A DNA stretch of 64,000 nucleotides from Capsicum annuum (GCF_002878395.1 NC_061119.1:47262284-47326283), one strand, 5' to 3'. Counted from the first letter of the stretch, positions 47,971 through 60,299 are shown. A program made the numbers and translations. The notes: generated by a model from the sequence alone, not told the origin.

Positions 47971-47988
47971 TGGTGTTGTTGTCGAGAA
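47971..47988 (+). other. Athila-like primer-binding site (tRNA-Asp type)
   Basis: Reads TGGTGTTGTTGTCGAGAA. The site known for Athila elements is TGGCGCCGTTGCCGGGGA. Twelve of 18 bases match and all six differences are C-to-T or G-to-A. Confidence 0.75.
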
Positions 47989-48099
47989 ATATGGTTACTG
48001 ATTAATTGATTCAAGTTATTGAGGTTTTTGGTTTTCACTTTTATGTTGTTCTTGGGTAGTACACTGGTGTATGCACAATACTCAGAATCAAGCTAATTC

Positions 48100-49160
48100 C
48101 TTGATCCCACCTAATCTAGAGTTTGAAAGAACCCTATAATAGAATCGTAGGATGCCAGAACACGATCTTGAAGCTCATCATGAGCAACCTTAAGATGATC
48201 CACTGGACATAAATCCACCTCCTCCACTTAGTTTTCAAGATACAGAAGAGGAAACCACAACTCAGTTTTTAGTTGTGGGATAAAGGGAGCTGCTACCCAT
48301 CATGTAGATCAAGAAGCCAGAGTGAGACAAAAAGAAGAGCATCGAGCAGAATTGAAAAAGCTAGAAGAGATAAAGCTCAATTACTCTTAGCTTTTCTATA
48401 CTTGACAGCATATGGTGATTCAAAAAAAGACTTAGGGTATGCTGAGCCTTTATAGAATAGAGCTATCATCCCTCCTGAGTTACCCAAGGGATGAAGTTTG
48501 ATATTTCGAGTTCTATGATTCAGCTCCTTAGTCTGAAGGGTGTGTTTTCTCATTTTTCGAATGATGATGCAAACATGCACATCATAAATATTGTTGGGAT
48601 TTGCACTTTGTATAATATACCTGGGGTGAGTCAGGATTCTTTGATACTCAGGTTGTTCCTATTTTCTCAGACAAGTGAAGCAACATTATGGTTAGGGGAA
48701 CTACGTCATGGGTTCATCACTAATTTGAATGAGTTGCAGAAATAGTTTTTGAACTAATTCTTCCCATCTTACAAGATTCTGCAGTTGATGGATGAGATTG
48801 AAAATTTTAGGTATTTGCATTAAGAATGATCATATGAGGCATGGTTCCAATTCAAGAAGAAGTTGATGATGGTTCCTAATAAAAAATTTCAGAGAGTAAT
48901 TTGCTTAAAATATTCTATAGAGCCTTGAATATGAACACCAAAGCTGTTGGGGATACTATTATTGGTGGAGATTTCATGAGCCTTCACTGGGAGCTAGCTT
49001 CAGAAATCTTAGATTGGGTCTCTAATACTAACCGAGGGTGTCACACCTAGGAGTTCAAAAGAGGAGTTGATACCTATGCTATTGGTGCTTCCAGTAGGCA
49101 TAGAATTTTAGATGATATAATGGCTCAAGAGGTCGCATAACTGAGGATGGAGATTGGGCT
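48100..49160 (+). pseudogene. Athila-like gag (broken)
   Basis: The leader near 48180-48270 has a Pro-rich PPPPLSFQDTEEETTT segment. The gag domain is open at 48491-48745: SSSMIQLLSLKGVFSHFSND, HIINIVGICTLYNIPGVSQD, ATLWLGELRHGFITNLNELQ. It continues after stops with FFPSYKILQLMDEIENFR and YEAWFQFKKKLMMVPN. These are the Athila/Tat-type GAG blocks. The tail to 49900 is Lys-rich and without domains. Confidence 0.9.
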
Positions 49161-50100
49161 ATTGACTAAATAATTCACAATGATGAATTCAAAAAAAGTG
49201 ATTCAGTGGAAGCATAAGGTAGGCTCCAAGGTTATATAATTTTGATATTGATGAAGAGGATAAGTACTTGGACAGAGAGATAGCAAGTTTTTGAGCCAAG
49301 AGCCAAGGGTCTAGTTAAGACACTTTGAACTCGAGGCAAGGAAATCAAGGTCAAAAATATTAAAGGGACAGATATAAGGATCACAGTATGAAGAGACGAT
49401 GACTGGAGGCAAAAAAATGATTATAAAGAGAAGAATGGCGCATACGTTCAACCTAGAATTGTGATGTTGATTCGAGGATAAAAGCATTATTTGCTAAGCT
49501 GGTCAGGGGTTCAGAAAATCAAGAGAATTACCTTAAGTAGATTAAGGCAGGCATTTTTGGGACTGAGACAGAAAGTCAAATCGTATGCTTCCATGATTAA
49601 GTAGCTCAAACAATACTTACTTTGTATGAACGTCAATCGATCACTCTTCCAAGTAACATTGTGTAAAATTAAATGAGCCATCACCACTCAGAGTGGAAAA
49701 AAGACTATTAATCCCTCTATGCTTGTAGTTGATGAGGTCCAGGATGATGTTGTTGATGTTGAGGAGGCACTAGAAAAAAATCTAAGAAGGTGGTGACTAA
49801 CGGTCAGTCATCACAGAAATTAATGAGTGAGGATAAATGAGTTAAAAAGGACATAAGTAAGGGGAAAGAAGTTGAGTCTGTGTTGAAGCCTATTCCACGA
49901 CCTCCCCCACCTTTTCCTCAAAAGTTGAAATTAAAAAAAAAAAAATTATAAGAAGTTTTGCTATGCTGTAGGAGTTGAGTGTGAACATTCTTCTTCTTAA
50001 AGGTCTTGTGTAGAAGCCCGAATAAATAAAATTTATGAAGGATTTAGTGATAAAGAAGAGAACTGTCAGTTATGAGGATATTGGTGGTTTTCATCATTGT
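49161..50100 (+). pseudogene. Athila-like GAG tail and spacer (decayed)
   Basis: Between the gag domain and the protease, shifting frames give a Lys-rich region and a Pro-rich PIPRPPPPFPQKLKLK segment near 49890, the usual lead-in to the Athila protease. No zinc knuckle is legible. Confidence 0.6.
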
Positions 50101-50129
50101 AGTGCACCTATATCTTGATCACTTGTGCA

Positions 50130-50619
50130 AAAGAAAGGTGACCCCAATGCCTTCTTAGTTACTTGTAAGACTGAGCTATCTAGATTTGCCAGAGATTTGT
50201 GTGACTTAGGTGCAACCATTAACTTGATGTCACTTGCAGTGTTTAAATAGTTAGGCTTGATACCTCATGAATTAATGACGAAGCGATTATTGATGACAGA
50301 TCGTACAATGAAAAAGCCTATGTGCATATCATTTGATATTTTCTTAAAGGTGGACAATTTCATCTTTCTGACCAACTTTGTTGCCTTGGATTGTAAAGTT
50401 GGTTTTGCGATGCCCATAAATTTTGGGAGATCATTTTTAGCCACGGGTATAGCATTGGTGGATATGAAAAAAAGAGAGCTTAAGTTTGGGTTGAATGGTG
50501 AGGAAGTCACTTTCAATGTTTACAGAACCATGAAGCAGCTGACTACCATGAGCGTAGTTTCTATAATAAACCGCATTAATTACCTTGCCAACCCTTTGGA
50601 TACCTTGATGAAGTTTTAG
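50130..50619 (+). pseudogene. Athila-like aspartic protease
   Basis: Reads SRFARDLCDLGATINLMSLA (50180-50240), where D-L-G-A is the catalytic motif, then a TAG at a Lys or Gln position, then open frame 50257-50619 with KRLLMTDRTMKKPMCISFDI, NFIFLTNFVALDCKVGFAMP and FLATGIALVDMKKRELKFGL. This is the retroviral-type protease of Athila elements, and it is nearly complete. No RT follows it. Confidence 0.9.
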
Positions 50620-52210
50620 TAATTAAATTACCCATGTTGTGCCGTGATATTAAATCAGGCGCTTCTTGGGAGGCAACCTAAGGTATCTTATTATTTTTGC
50701 AATTGTGATAATTTTTGTTAATGTGATTGATGTCAGATCTGTGCATCAATGTGCCGCAGATCGATGGGTCTTGATATCCTCTTGGAGTTTTTGTTGCCAT
50801 GTTTCTTTTCCCTGGAGTCTATTCTTAGTAGAGCTGACATGTTTAGGTCGTTTTGTGTTTGGGTCACATATGTGCTATATTTAGTTTGTATTTATTTAAG
50901 AGAAAAATAATGAATCTATGGGTAGTTGATGTATTTTGTTTGTTTTAAATGTTTTAAAAAAAATGTAACCCCTCCAAAAAGTTTTTCTAAACTGTGTGAT
51001 GTGAATATTTGTGTTATTTTTGTGAATCTTGCTATGGCATTAGGATTAGGGACAAAATAATCATTGCTTAGAATTTTCATGAACTGGATGGGTAGTATTT
51101 GGTAATATGACCCTGTACTCTATGTGTGAGATACTTACCTAGTTCCTTTTGTGCATTTAATCCAAAACTTACCCTATTAGTCTTGCCTAGGTTATAGGAT
51201 AGTCGATTAGGAAAGGATCATAGGCCATTTTTGATTTAGTCCACTCATAGCCTAAATGACTATCCAAATGTGAATAAGTATCCCTTGATCCATGTTTTGA
51301 GCCTGCATAAACCAATTTTCTTGTTTTTTTTCACCTTCTCAGTTTAGTAACAATGAACCTATTTTGGACCTAGTCCTTCCTTGGACATTATGCACACTCA
51401 GGCAAATTGCGTAAGTTGAGGGTGGCTATCATAGGGATGCATAGTTCAAAATTAGATATGAATAAGGATTTGAATAAGAGAAAAGAAAGTAGGGTTGAGT
51501 GTGTTAAAATAAAAAAATAGAGAAGGAGAAAAGCAAAAATAAAGAAGAATTGAAAAAAAAAAAGAAAAAAAAAACTGCACTCAACTTGAATAAGAAGTAA
51601 AAGAGGAATAAGGGAGAAATAAAAAAGAAAATTATGGTTGAGAAGTGGATCCCAAATGTAATTATAGTGTCAAGGAGAGTTAGTCACTAATTCCCAAATG
51701 TACATACCAGCCCCAACCCTACGTTACAAGATGAATAAAGTCCTATAGCGATCCTAGTTCGACTAACCAAAAAACTAAGGAAAAGAAAATAACGGCAAAC
51801 GTATGGTATTCTATGTACATCGATTGGAACTTCTTTTGTGAGTGTGAGTTTCATTATATTTTACATGTATTGGCATGTATAATTGCACTGTGAGAGATGG
51901 GATGTTTTTCTGTGAGGGTACATGGGTTGTGTTGCTAGCTACTTATCTGTTCGTGTAGTGTGTACTATGTATTTGTTAGATTGTTTATTTCTAATGTAAT
52001 TTGATAGCATAATTCCTTTGTGTCGCATGGTAGTGCTATATAGATCCATACAGTGGTTGTTAAAAGTTGGAAATAGGAGGGGGTAATGTTTTTGAGCTTA
52101 AATTGAGTGGACAACCGTAGGTACCTTAGGTTTCTCTTGGTTAGGCATTATGTTATTTTGTTATTATGTTTGTTTCCTAAGGATATGCAAATGTTCTAAG
52201 TTGAGGGTGT
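50620..52210 (+). other. Athila-like 3' non-coding region (no RT or integrase)
   Basis: 1.6 kb with no trace of RT, RNase H or integrase where the family normally has pol. It holds a small palindromic word CTTGGGAGGCAACCTAAG near 50664, a purine-rich A/G stretch at 51470-51640 and a GGGTGTTGATG junction at the 3' LTR. I see no gene. The open frame 50666-50884 has no recognisable domain. Confidence 0.65.
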
Positions 52211-53548
52211 TGATGTGCCATGGTTTCATGGAACTTTCAATGCTTAAAACCAAAAATATGCAACTTCTTAATTTAATTTGGTTAGATATGATATGTTTTT
52301 GTGTTTGTTTTGCAGAAAACTAGATTCTGGAGCTGAAGAAGAAAAAGAAGAGAAATGTGCAGAAGACTACAGTTACAGGCCATAAATGGCACTTACATCC
52401 ACTATAAGTGGCCACATAAGTATCAGAGAAAGAAGGTTCTGAGGTTCTGAAAGTTGAAGATTTTATTTGAGAGTTACAAAATCCATTTATGAGGTGTAAG
52501 TACCACTTATGGACCTCTTAAGTGCCTTTTTAGGTGGCATTCTAAAGCTCTGAAGTTTATCTGACACTTATGACCCACCTAGGCATCCGTAAGTAGAACT
52601 TATGGTTTGTATGTGGGTTGTAAATGGTCATCGATCTTGTTTTCCTTATTCGTTTTTTTAGGATTTTTAGGGTTTTGATATAAACAATGAATACCCTTTG
52701 GATGTTTTTTATTTTATTTTATGCACTTTTACACTCTCTTTACATTCACAACTCTATATTGATTCTAAGATTCGACTTTTGATCTTGGAATCCATTGTTC
52801 TTGGTTTTTATGGTTGATTATTAATTTAAGATTCTGGGTTTTATTATTAAATTATTGTGACATTATTCATATGATTTCTTTCATGAATTCTATAATTGTT
52901 TTTGCAACAACAAAGTAGGGGAAGTACAAGGTTCTTCTAAATCAGTGTTTATGCATGTATTAAAATATTTTTGGTTTGTTTGCCTTCTTAACTACTAACG
53001 AAGTTACGAACTGGCTTGTATTCGAGATCATCTTCACAAGAGAGTTTGAGATTAGTAAAAGAAGATTGCAATAGTAATTCAAGGCTACCAACCTTTGTCT
53101 AATTAACTTGAAACCCAAAAGAAGAAAGGTTATCTAGGATCAAAGACAAGGGTTCGTAAGGTGATACTTTGATACTCACAAGGTGAAGAATAAAACTTAC
53201 CAAAGGCATTCGCAAGATGGTTGGTGATACATATCTTTTTAGATTCTATATATTAGGCATTGATATTATTGAAAGGAGCACGATAAGACTATGGAGTTAG
53301 GAAGATAGGGGGAACACACTCCTAGTATTCATCCCATATTGATTTCAACCAAAAGAAATCAAGACTTGTTACTACTTTACTGTTTTCACAAAATCCCCCA
53401 TTTAATTTTCTGCACTTTTTACCTACTTTAGCAAGATCGTGTGAGAGATTTGGCCAATTTCTTGTGGGCTCGACCCCAACCTAGTTTTGATTATTTATTT
53501 GATTGTGACCTCATTGTACTTTATTAGAGTTATAATTTGGTGGCATTA
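52211..53548 (+). repeat. Athila-like element 3' LTR
   Basis: Starts TGATGTGCCATGG after a GTTCTAAGTTGAGGGTGT purine-rich tract and matches 14478-15599 plus 33958-34151. It is uninterrupted, 1.34 kb. The degenerate ACTTA(C/T)G block is at 52370-52625. Its end carries TGGTGGCATTA (53538-53548), resembling the start of the primer site, followed by tttta as target duplication. Confidence 0.85.
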
Positions 53549-54712
53549 TTTTACTCCATGTACAGGTAGTTCTATAAGATCCTAGACTTTATTGGAGTAT
53601 ATGGATTCTATTTTTTATTTCATAGCAATGGTTTATTTGTCTGAATATTTATCCTGCAGTACTTCATTGTAATTCATGGGCTCAGTATTCAACTCTTCAG
53701 TGATTCTATCCAAACACTCTCTAAAGAGTGCATATCGAGATGGTTTCTTATCTCTCTCCCACTATGGTAAGGCACTGCAGTTGTAAGGGTCGATATAGAG
53801 GAAACTACACTATTATGATCTTGTGGTTGAAGCACATCATTTTCTGTATTTTGAGTTTCTTTGTTATCCACATCACCGTGCAGTGTTTGAACATCAATGA
53901 CTTCTTCCTTTAGTGCATCCTCATAACTTTGATGTAATGGATTTTTCAAGAACTTGTACTTGTGGAAATGTATGTCAATTAAAATATCTCCCAATACTAA
54001 AATTCAATGGTATATTAACTTTGCCATATGGAATTTGGATTTAATTTTCACTATCATCAATAGGTTGATTCCTTTCCTCTTTGTTTGATTCTCGTAAAAC
54101 TGGTTTACTTCTAAGAATGTGGTTTGTTATAAAATCCTTTTCTAAGAACTTGGTATTGGTACTTAAAATGACCTTCTTTTAGGATTGTTAAACAGACCAC
54201 CCATACTTCTGATCTAGGTTCCAACTTTTCTTCATTCTCTTTCAGCCCATATGCTAGGCATCCCTAAATTTGAACATATTTCAAACTTGGTTTATGCCTA
54301 GTCCATAGTTCTATGGGTATCATAGGTACTGACTTGGAAGAAACAAAGTTCAGAATATATTTTGAAATTTCTAGTGCATGCCCCTTATATGAATAAGGCA
54401 AATCAGAGTAACTCATAATAGATCTAACCATTTCAAAGATACCCTATAATAAAGAAGGTAAATCAAATGAACTCATCAAGATCTAACCATTTCTAAAAGA
54501 GTCTTATTTCTTTTTTCTGCTACACCATTTTTTTGTGGAGTTCTAGGTGCATGCATTTAAGGTGTAATTCCTTGTACTAATAAGTAATTAATGAACTCAT
54601 TAGAGAGGTATTCACCTTAACAATCAAATTCTAGGGACTTAATATATTTCTCATGTTTTCTCCATTTATGTCTTTAATTCTTTGAAATTTTTAAAGCATT
54701 CATACTTACAAC
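53549..54712 (-). pseudogene. Copia-2, right part: integrase and linker (broken)
   Basis: Continues Copia-2 upstream of RT. Just inside, the minus strand reads IESIYSNKV*DLIELPVHGV, the block before IKPIGCKF at 14470. A 101-residue open linker follows (53689-53994). The integrase lies at 54480-54680 with KSLEFDC*GEYLSNEFINYL and HAPRTPQKNGVAEKRNKTLL, holding the second Asp and the Glu. The Asn-Gly-Gly of SDNGGEY is damaged. The N-terminal half of integrase and gag are cut off at 54713. Confidence 0.88.
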
Positions 54713-55534
54713 TGTCATGATCTAAATAAAATCATGGGTGGTACTAAGGATGTTAGAACTCCAAAGCAATCCTCGTCTGTATTTTATAGAAAATTGGGCA
54801 GAGTTTCCCTTATTTTTGGGCCTATCAAGAAAATCCCCTCTCAAATCGACAATACAACAATCCTACATCACAAATAACCCGCTAATATCATCAACTATCA
54901 TCAACACATTCCATTAACAATGAAATAACACTACTATATCCACTTTCAAAATATGAGAAGTAAAATACTCCACAAGTCCATTATAACCATAGGATATTGA
55001 AACTCCTGAAGAAATGACTATGGAGAAACTCCTAAGGGTTTTCAAGGAAAAGAACATAACAAATAAGTAAATTGTTGCCTACGGAAACAAGTACACAACT
55101 TACCAGGAAATACCAACTCAAATGATCTAGCATACGAAATCCTCACCAGCATCACCTACATTCTCTATAAAAATAATATCGAGGAGATAGATGCTAGATT
55201 AGTTAGTAATAACACTTAACCACAATCATTCGATGAGGACAAGTCAGAAAATATCATGAAATGAATGTTCTAACGATGAGTAATATCATTGTTTCATATC
55301 AGTAAGGTGAACTGATTGTTCAGTAATAAAATCAATAAGCACTGTATCATATGAAATAATACATAGGTGGGACCATGAATGAATCATGTAATCATTGTGG
55401 CATTCGGTTTTAATAAATAGCCAATAATAGTGGACCCCTCGTAAAGAAGTCAATTATTTTATTAGTAGGTCTATACTCAAGGGATATCAAAAATGTTATG
55501 ATAGTTTTATCTTTCCACTAGTGAAATTTGTAAC
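54713..55534. other. Orphan repeat-like fragment
   Basis: Starts TGTCATGATCTAAAT, the style of the outer end of a minus-oriented gypsy LTR, and runs 822 bp to the edge of gypsy E. No matching partner exists in the window and no coding trace is seen. It truncates the Copia-2 integrase. Confidence 0.4.
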
Positions 55535-57858
55535 TGTCATGACCCGAGGCTACCCTCTAGCCGCGGCAACGGTGCTTAAGGTTACAAGTAACCACAAGCT
55601 AACTCGTGAGCTTGTACCTGCTGTGAGCATTGAATAAAATGGCACTGATATAAAATATGTGGAAGATAAGCTGATAAACCACTAAAAACTAAAATACAAA
55701 AATATGTAATTTTGTCGTATCAGAGATAACATATAAAAATTAAAAGTAACTAACTCTAACTATTTTGTCTGAATGTTTGAAAGCCTCTAAACTGACTAAG
55801 AAATTGATGGGATAGACTCCCAACTAACTCCGACTAACTGAAAAGAATGAAATACAAAAATAACTGTATAATCATTACATGTCCTTAATGGATGAGGACT
55901 CACCACTATGACTGCTGGATTATGCTGAATTGTCTAACTTCGGTCGGGAAATAGTGCATCCAAACTTATGATATAAGACATCATAACGAAAAGAATAGTA
56001 TGTGTCTAGTACTTTGAGTATACTGGTATATGAGATGGGGGTAAGTTGATATACATAGGGTACTGTGCATATGAAATAAGGACTAACTAAATATCATGAT
56101 ATAATTTAACATGAATGCATGAAAATGGTAACATCTGAGAATGTAAGACCAAGTATAAACATATATTTGAAATAACCTATAAACTAAAAGACTGAAATCT
56201 GATAACTGAGTAATTGAGAATTTGTAGCTATGGTCAGGCAAACCTGAACTAAAACTATATTGAATACTGTACTGAGACTGTGGGAGGTATCATCTAATCG
56301 ACATGCCCCAATCTGAACTAATCGAGGTCCAACCTATAACCCTAGCAGAAAGGGTGTCAGTACTGTGCCATGGGTACTGACATTGGTTGTGTGTATCTAC
56401 TAAATTAGTCACCCTAAACTGGAAGGTGTGTAATAAGATATGTGTCACCCTCAACTGGTAGGTACACACTTTGGAAACCCTCAAGTGGTAGGTAGAAATC
56501 TCTAACCTAAGCTGGCTACGTAGTTTTGGAACTTGGAGATTACTACAAAGGCTAACACCCTCTACTGGAAGGTGAGCCCCTATTCCTGGGTTCACTCAAT
56601 GCTAAATCCTACTCCCAACCAAATGACACTGGAACTAAAATTGGACTGAATTTAATTGAATATGATTTCATGACTGATAGTGCTCATTATGATCATAATA
56701 ACTGAATAGATAGGAATAATCATGGTTTAACTGAATCATACTTGAAAATTTGAAAATCATGTAAAACACATAGGTATCGGGTGTTCATAATCCATAAAAA
56801 CTGAATGATCATAAAACATGATATTTAACCTTAAGACTGTAGTATTGAATATTGGTTCAACCCAAGACATGGGAAATTCATCAAACATGTAGAAAAATAT
56901 GAATTTAAAACATGGGAATGTTGCTAAAAATCAAGAGTTTAAGATCTATCATGGAATTTACTTGAATAAAGCATTGGATCATATGGGCTGAATTAAATTA
57001 AAATCACCATTAAACATGAAATTCAATCTTTCTTGAACATATAAGATATCATAATGATAGAAAGTTCTATCTTTAATTCAAAGAAAAAGGGTTTTGGGGA
57101 TCCATAGGTGAAAGGGATCCATGGATGAATACCCCACATACTTGAAGTAGAAGCCTTGAGGAAAATTTCTTGAAGTTGTTCTTGTCCTTGAACAAACCTT
57201 AATTGCTTGGCGTAGAGGAAGAAACCACCTTTTTGATTTATTTATGATGAATTGATGTTTTATGTTGTGAATTGGGGATTTGGGCCCTTTCATACCATCC
57301 CTTTTAAATCCAAAATGACATACGTTTTTCTTTTAAGAGATTGGGGAAAAACATATAAGCCCCTGGTAAACATGTAGAAAATTGCATTCCCAGTCGGTAT
57401 AAGTCGACCTTATAACTTGTATGTTAGTGTATGACTTGCTGTTGACTTGTAAGCTTGGCAGATTTTAAATATTTTGTACTAGTATGGATACGAGTTGTAG
57501 TTACAACTTGTAAGATGCTTATACAATTTGGTAAAATCACCCGTAGGATTAACAAAAAACTTGGGGAACCAACAATGTTATTAATACGACTTTTCTCCAT
57601 ATGAGTCGTACCTTTGTATACTACTAGATATTCCCCCTCTCTTGCCTTAGAAAGAACCTCAAGGGGTCAACACTGATGTCCTTACGTCTGTATTTATATG
57701 AATCGTACCCCTTTTGATGATTTATGTGTCAAGTCATACTTGAACAGAATGTTTTCTATGCAACACTAATTTGTGTAGTTGCAATTCGTATGCTGGCTTA
57801 TGAATTGTGGGATGAATCGTACATTGTTCTGAGATTAGAAAAGATATGGGGTGTTATA
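55535..57858 (-). repeat. Gypsy E 3' LTR
   Basis: Reads TGTCATGACCCGAGG at the left and ATGGGGTGTTATA at the right (last CA drifted to TA). It contains a block of ACTTGTA/TACGAC(T/A) words at 57380-57840 and short repeats of an ACTGGAAGGTG/ACTGGTAGGT word at 56410-56580. The open frames at 56290-56595 and 57078-57293 are not genes. Confidence 0.82.
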
Positions 57859-57900
57859 ATATCTTGCCCTTGGGAACATTTGTCATCGGATGAGACTTAT
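57859..57900 (-). other. Gypsy E polypurine tract
   Basis: On the minus strand ACAAATGTTCCCAAGGGCAA precedes the LTR, nearly the same as in gypsy G. Confidence 0.65.
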
Positions 57901-58411
57901 TAGACTGAGAATACTATGGTAGCTGAGATTATGTATTGAATACGCTGACTCGGAACATGATTAAATAAATGAGTCTGATATATGATATATGAACTGAACT
58001 GAATGCATGCAATGACATGAGATGGATTATATAGCTAAAAACTGAGAATGGACGAGAGTCAATCTAAAGAAAATTGTTACCTCAAACTGAATATGAGTTT
58101 ATGGAGAAAAGGTGAGGGTACTTGGTTCACATATCTATTTCTGCTTCCCAAGTGGATCCCTCAACAGATTGATTCCACAACGAACTTTAACCAAGGAAAC
58201 TTCTTTGTTCCTTAGTCTATGAACCTGATGATCAAGGATATCAACTGATACTTCTTATGAGAAGGGTTATCCTGAACATCCATGATTTATAATGGGACAA
58301 CAACAACTGAATCACTAATACACATCTTCAATAGGGAAACATGAAACAGTGGTTGCACTGAGGCTAAATCTACAGGTAATTAAAGCTCAAAAGCCACCTT
58401 TCCAAAATGAG

Positions 58412-59152
58412 TCAAGATTCAAAATGGCCCAACATATATGGGACTGTGTTCACTTTCTTGACAAATCTCTTCCCTCCCCTCATGGGTGAGATTTTCAAAT
58501 AAACCAAATAACTAACCTCAAACTCAAGATCTCTTCTCCTCATATCTATATAGGATTTCTGATTGCTTTGGGAAGTTTTTAGCATCTCCCGAATCAATTG
58601 ATCTTTCTCTATGGCCTCAAATACTAAATCTGGCCCTATCAAAGTAGATTCACCTCCCATAAACCAACCAATAGGAGATCTACTTCTCTTTCTATAAGGA
58701 GCCTCAAACAGAGCCATCTGAATACTAGAATGATAACTGTGGTTATAGGAAAACTCAATCAAAGGTAAGTGATCATCCCAACTACCTCTAAAATAAATAA
58801 CACATGCTCTCAACCTGTCCTCTAAGGTCTGAATTATCCTCTCCACCTGACCATCTATCTGAGGATATAAAGTTGTACTGAGATGAACTTGGGTACTAAG
58901 ACCCTTTTGAAAAGCCTTCCAAAAGTAAGAGGTAAACTGAGTACCTCTATCTGATATGATAGACACTAGAATCCCATGCAACCTAACCAACACTATAAGA
59001 TAGAGCACGGAATAATCATCAACTGAGTAAGAAGTATGAACTGGCAGGAAATAAGCTGATTTGATCATTCTATTTACAATGACCCATATCAAATTATGCT
59101 GACGATGTATGCAAGGCAATCCTGTCATAAAATAAATGTTCACCACCTCCAA
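58412..59152 (-). pseudogene. Gypsy E integrase (246-codon open frame, first catalytic Asp lost)
   Basis: The longest open frame in the window. It reads VVNIYFMTGLP at the start, where the family has NMDFxTGLP, so the first catalytic Asp is Tyr. The rest is intact in sequence: SIISDRGTQFTSYFWKAFQK, DGQVERIIQTLEDRLRACVI with Asp and Glu, then RSRSPIGWFMGGESTLIGPD and [20 protein letters not shown]. The frame shifts at the GPY region near 58430. Length and conservation suggest it is younger than its neighbours, but it is still inactive. Confidence 0.92.
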
Positions 59153-59199
59153 CTTCTAAGTGGGGATACTGAACTCCTGTAATGTCCCACTAGTCCTTT

Positions 59200-60130
59200 G
59201 GTGCTTAAATTTAACTTGTGACAATTAGAATACTTAGCTACAATCTTTGCAATATCCATCTTCATATCACTCCACCAATAGATCTCCTACAATTCATGGT
59301 ACATCTTAGCGGCTCCTGGAAGGATAGAGTATCGCACACTATGCATTTATACAAGTATTCGTTGTTTCAAACCATCAACACTCAGAACACATAACCTACC
59401 CTGACAACGAAGTACACCATCTCCCCCTGGGGAGAAAACCTCCACATTCTGATCTCTAACTGCCTCCTTTTACTTAAACAAACTAGGATCTCTATCTTGT
59501 TTTTCTTTTACTTAAGTAACTAAGGAAAATTCTGAGCCATTTTTAACCCATACACTCCCTTTTGCTGAATCAACCAACCGGACACCTCATCTAGCATGCT
59601 GGTGAACTTCGCTGACTAACTTCTTCTTATCCTTTTCAACATGAGAAACAATATTGATAGACAACCTGCTAAGGGCATCTACTACTATATTTGCCTTGCC
59701 CGGATGATACTACATACTTATATCATAATCTTTAAACAACTCAAGCTACCTTCCCTGATAAAGTTTTAGATTTTTTTGTGAGAACACATACTGGAAGCTT
59801 GTATGGTTAGTGAACACATCCACATGAATCCCATAAAGGTAATGTCTCCATATCTTTAAAGCACATAAAATAGCTTCTGACTCAAGATCAAGGGTAGTAT
59901 AATCCTTTTCATGGGGCTTAAGTTGTCTAGAGTGAGACGAGTCTTCAACTAGGAAGTATCATAGTAAATAACAAATCCATCTGACCTATCTGGCAAAGTC
60001 AAAACTAGGGCTAAAGTGAGATGAGTCTTCAACTCCTAAAAACTTTTCTCGCAAGAATCTGACCACTGGAACTTGACGTTCTTATGAGTCAATCGAGACA
60101 TGGGGGATGCAATAAAAGAAAAACCTTTAA
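59200..60130 (-). pseudogene. Gypsy E integrase zinc finger and RNase H (broken)
   Basis: The zinc-finger piece lies at 59220-59340 (SIL.GAAKMYHEL.EIYWW-like) and the RNase H blocks are scattered at 59700-60130, for example an FTNHTSFQYVF piece near 59800. Stops and frameshifts are frequent. A short repeated run (agatgagtcttcaactc) occurs at about 59936 and 60020. Confidence 0.72.
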
Positions 60131-60299
60131 CAAACTATCTGTAATAGCAAGTGAAACCTAAGAAACACTTGAGATCTGATGAAGAGATGGGTCTGGGCTA
60201 GTTCTTCACTACTTTCGTATTTTAAGGGTCGACTATAATGTCATCATCGAAAATAATATGGCTGAGAAAAGCTACTGATCTTAGACAAACATCGCACTT

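Noticed and set aside
51470..51640. A/G-rich stretch as a candidate poly(A) tail of a LINE or SINE
   Set aside because: It lies inside the 3' non-coding part of the Athila-like element, with no target duplication or 5' body attached.
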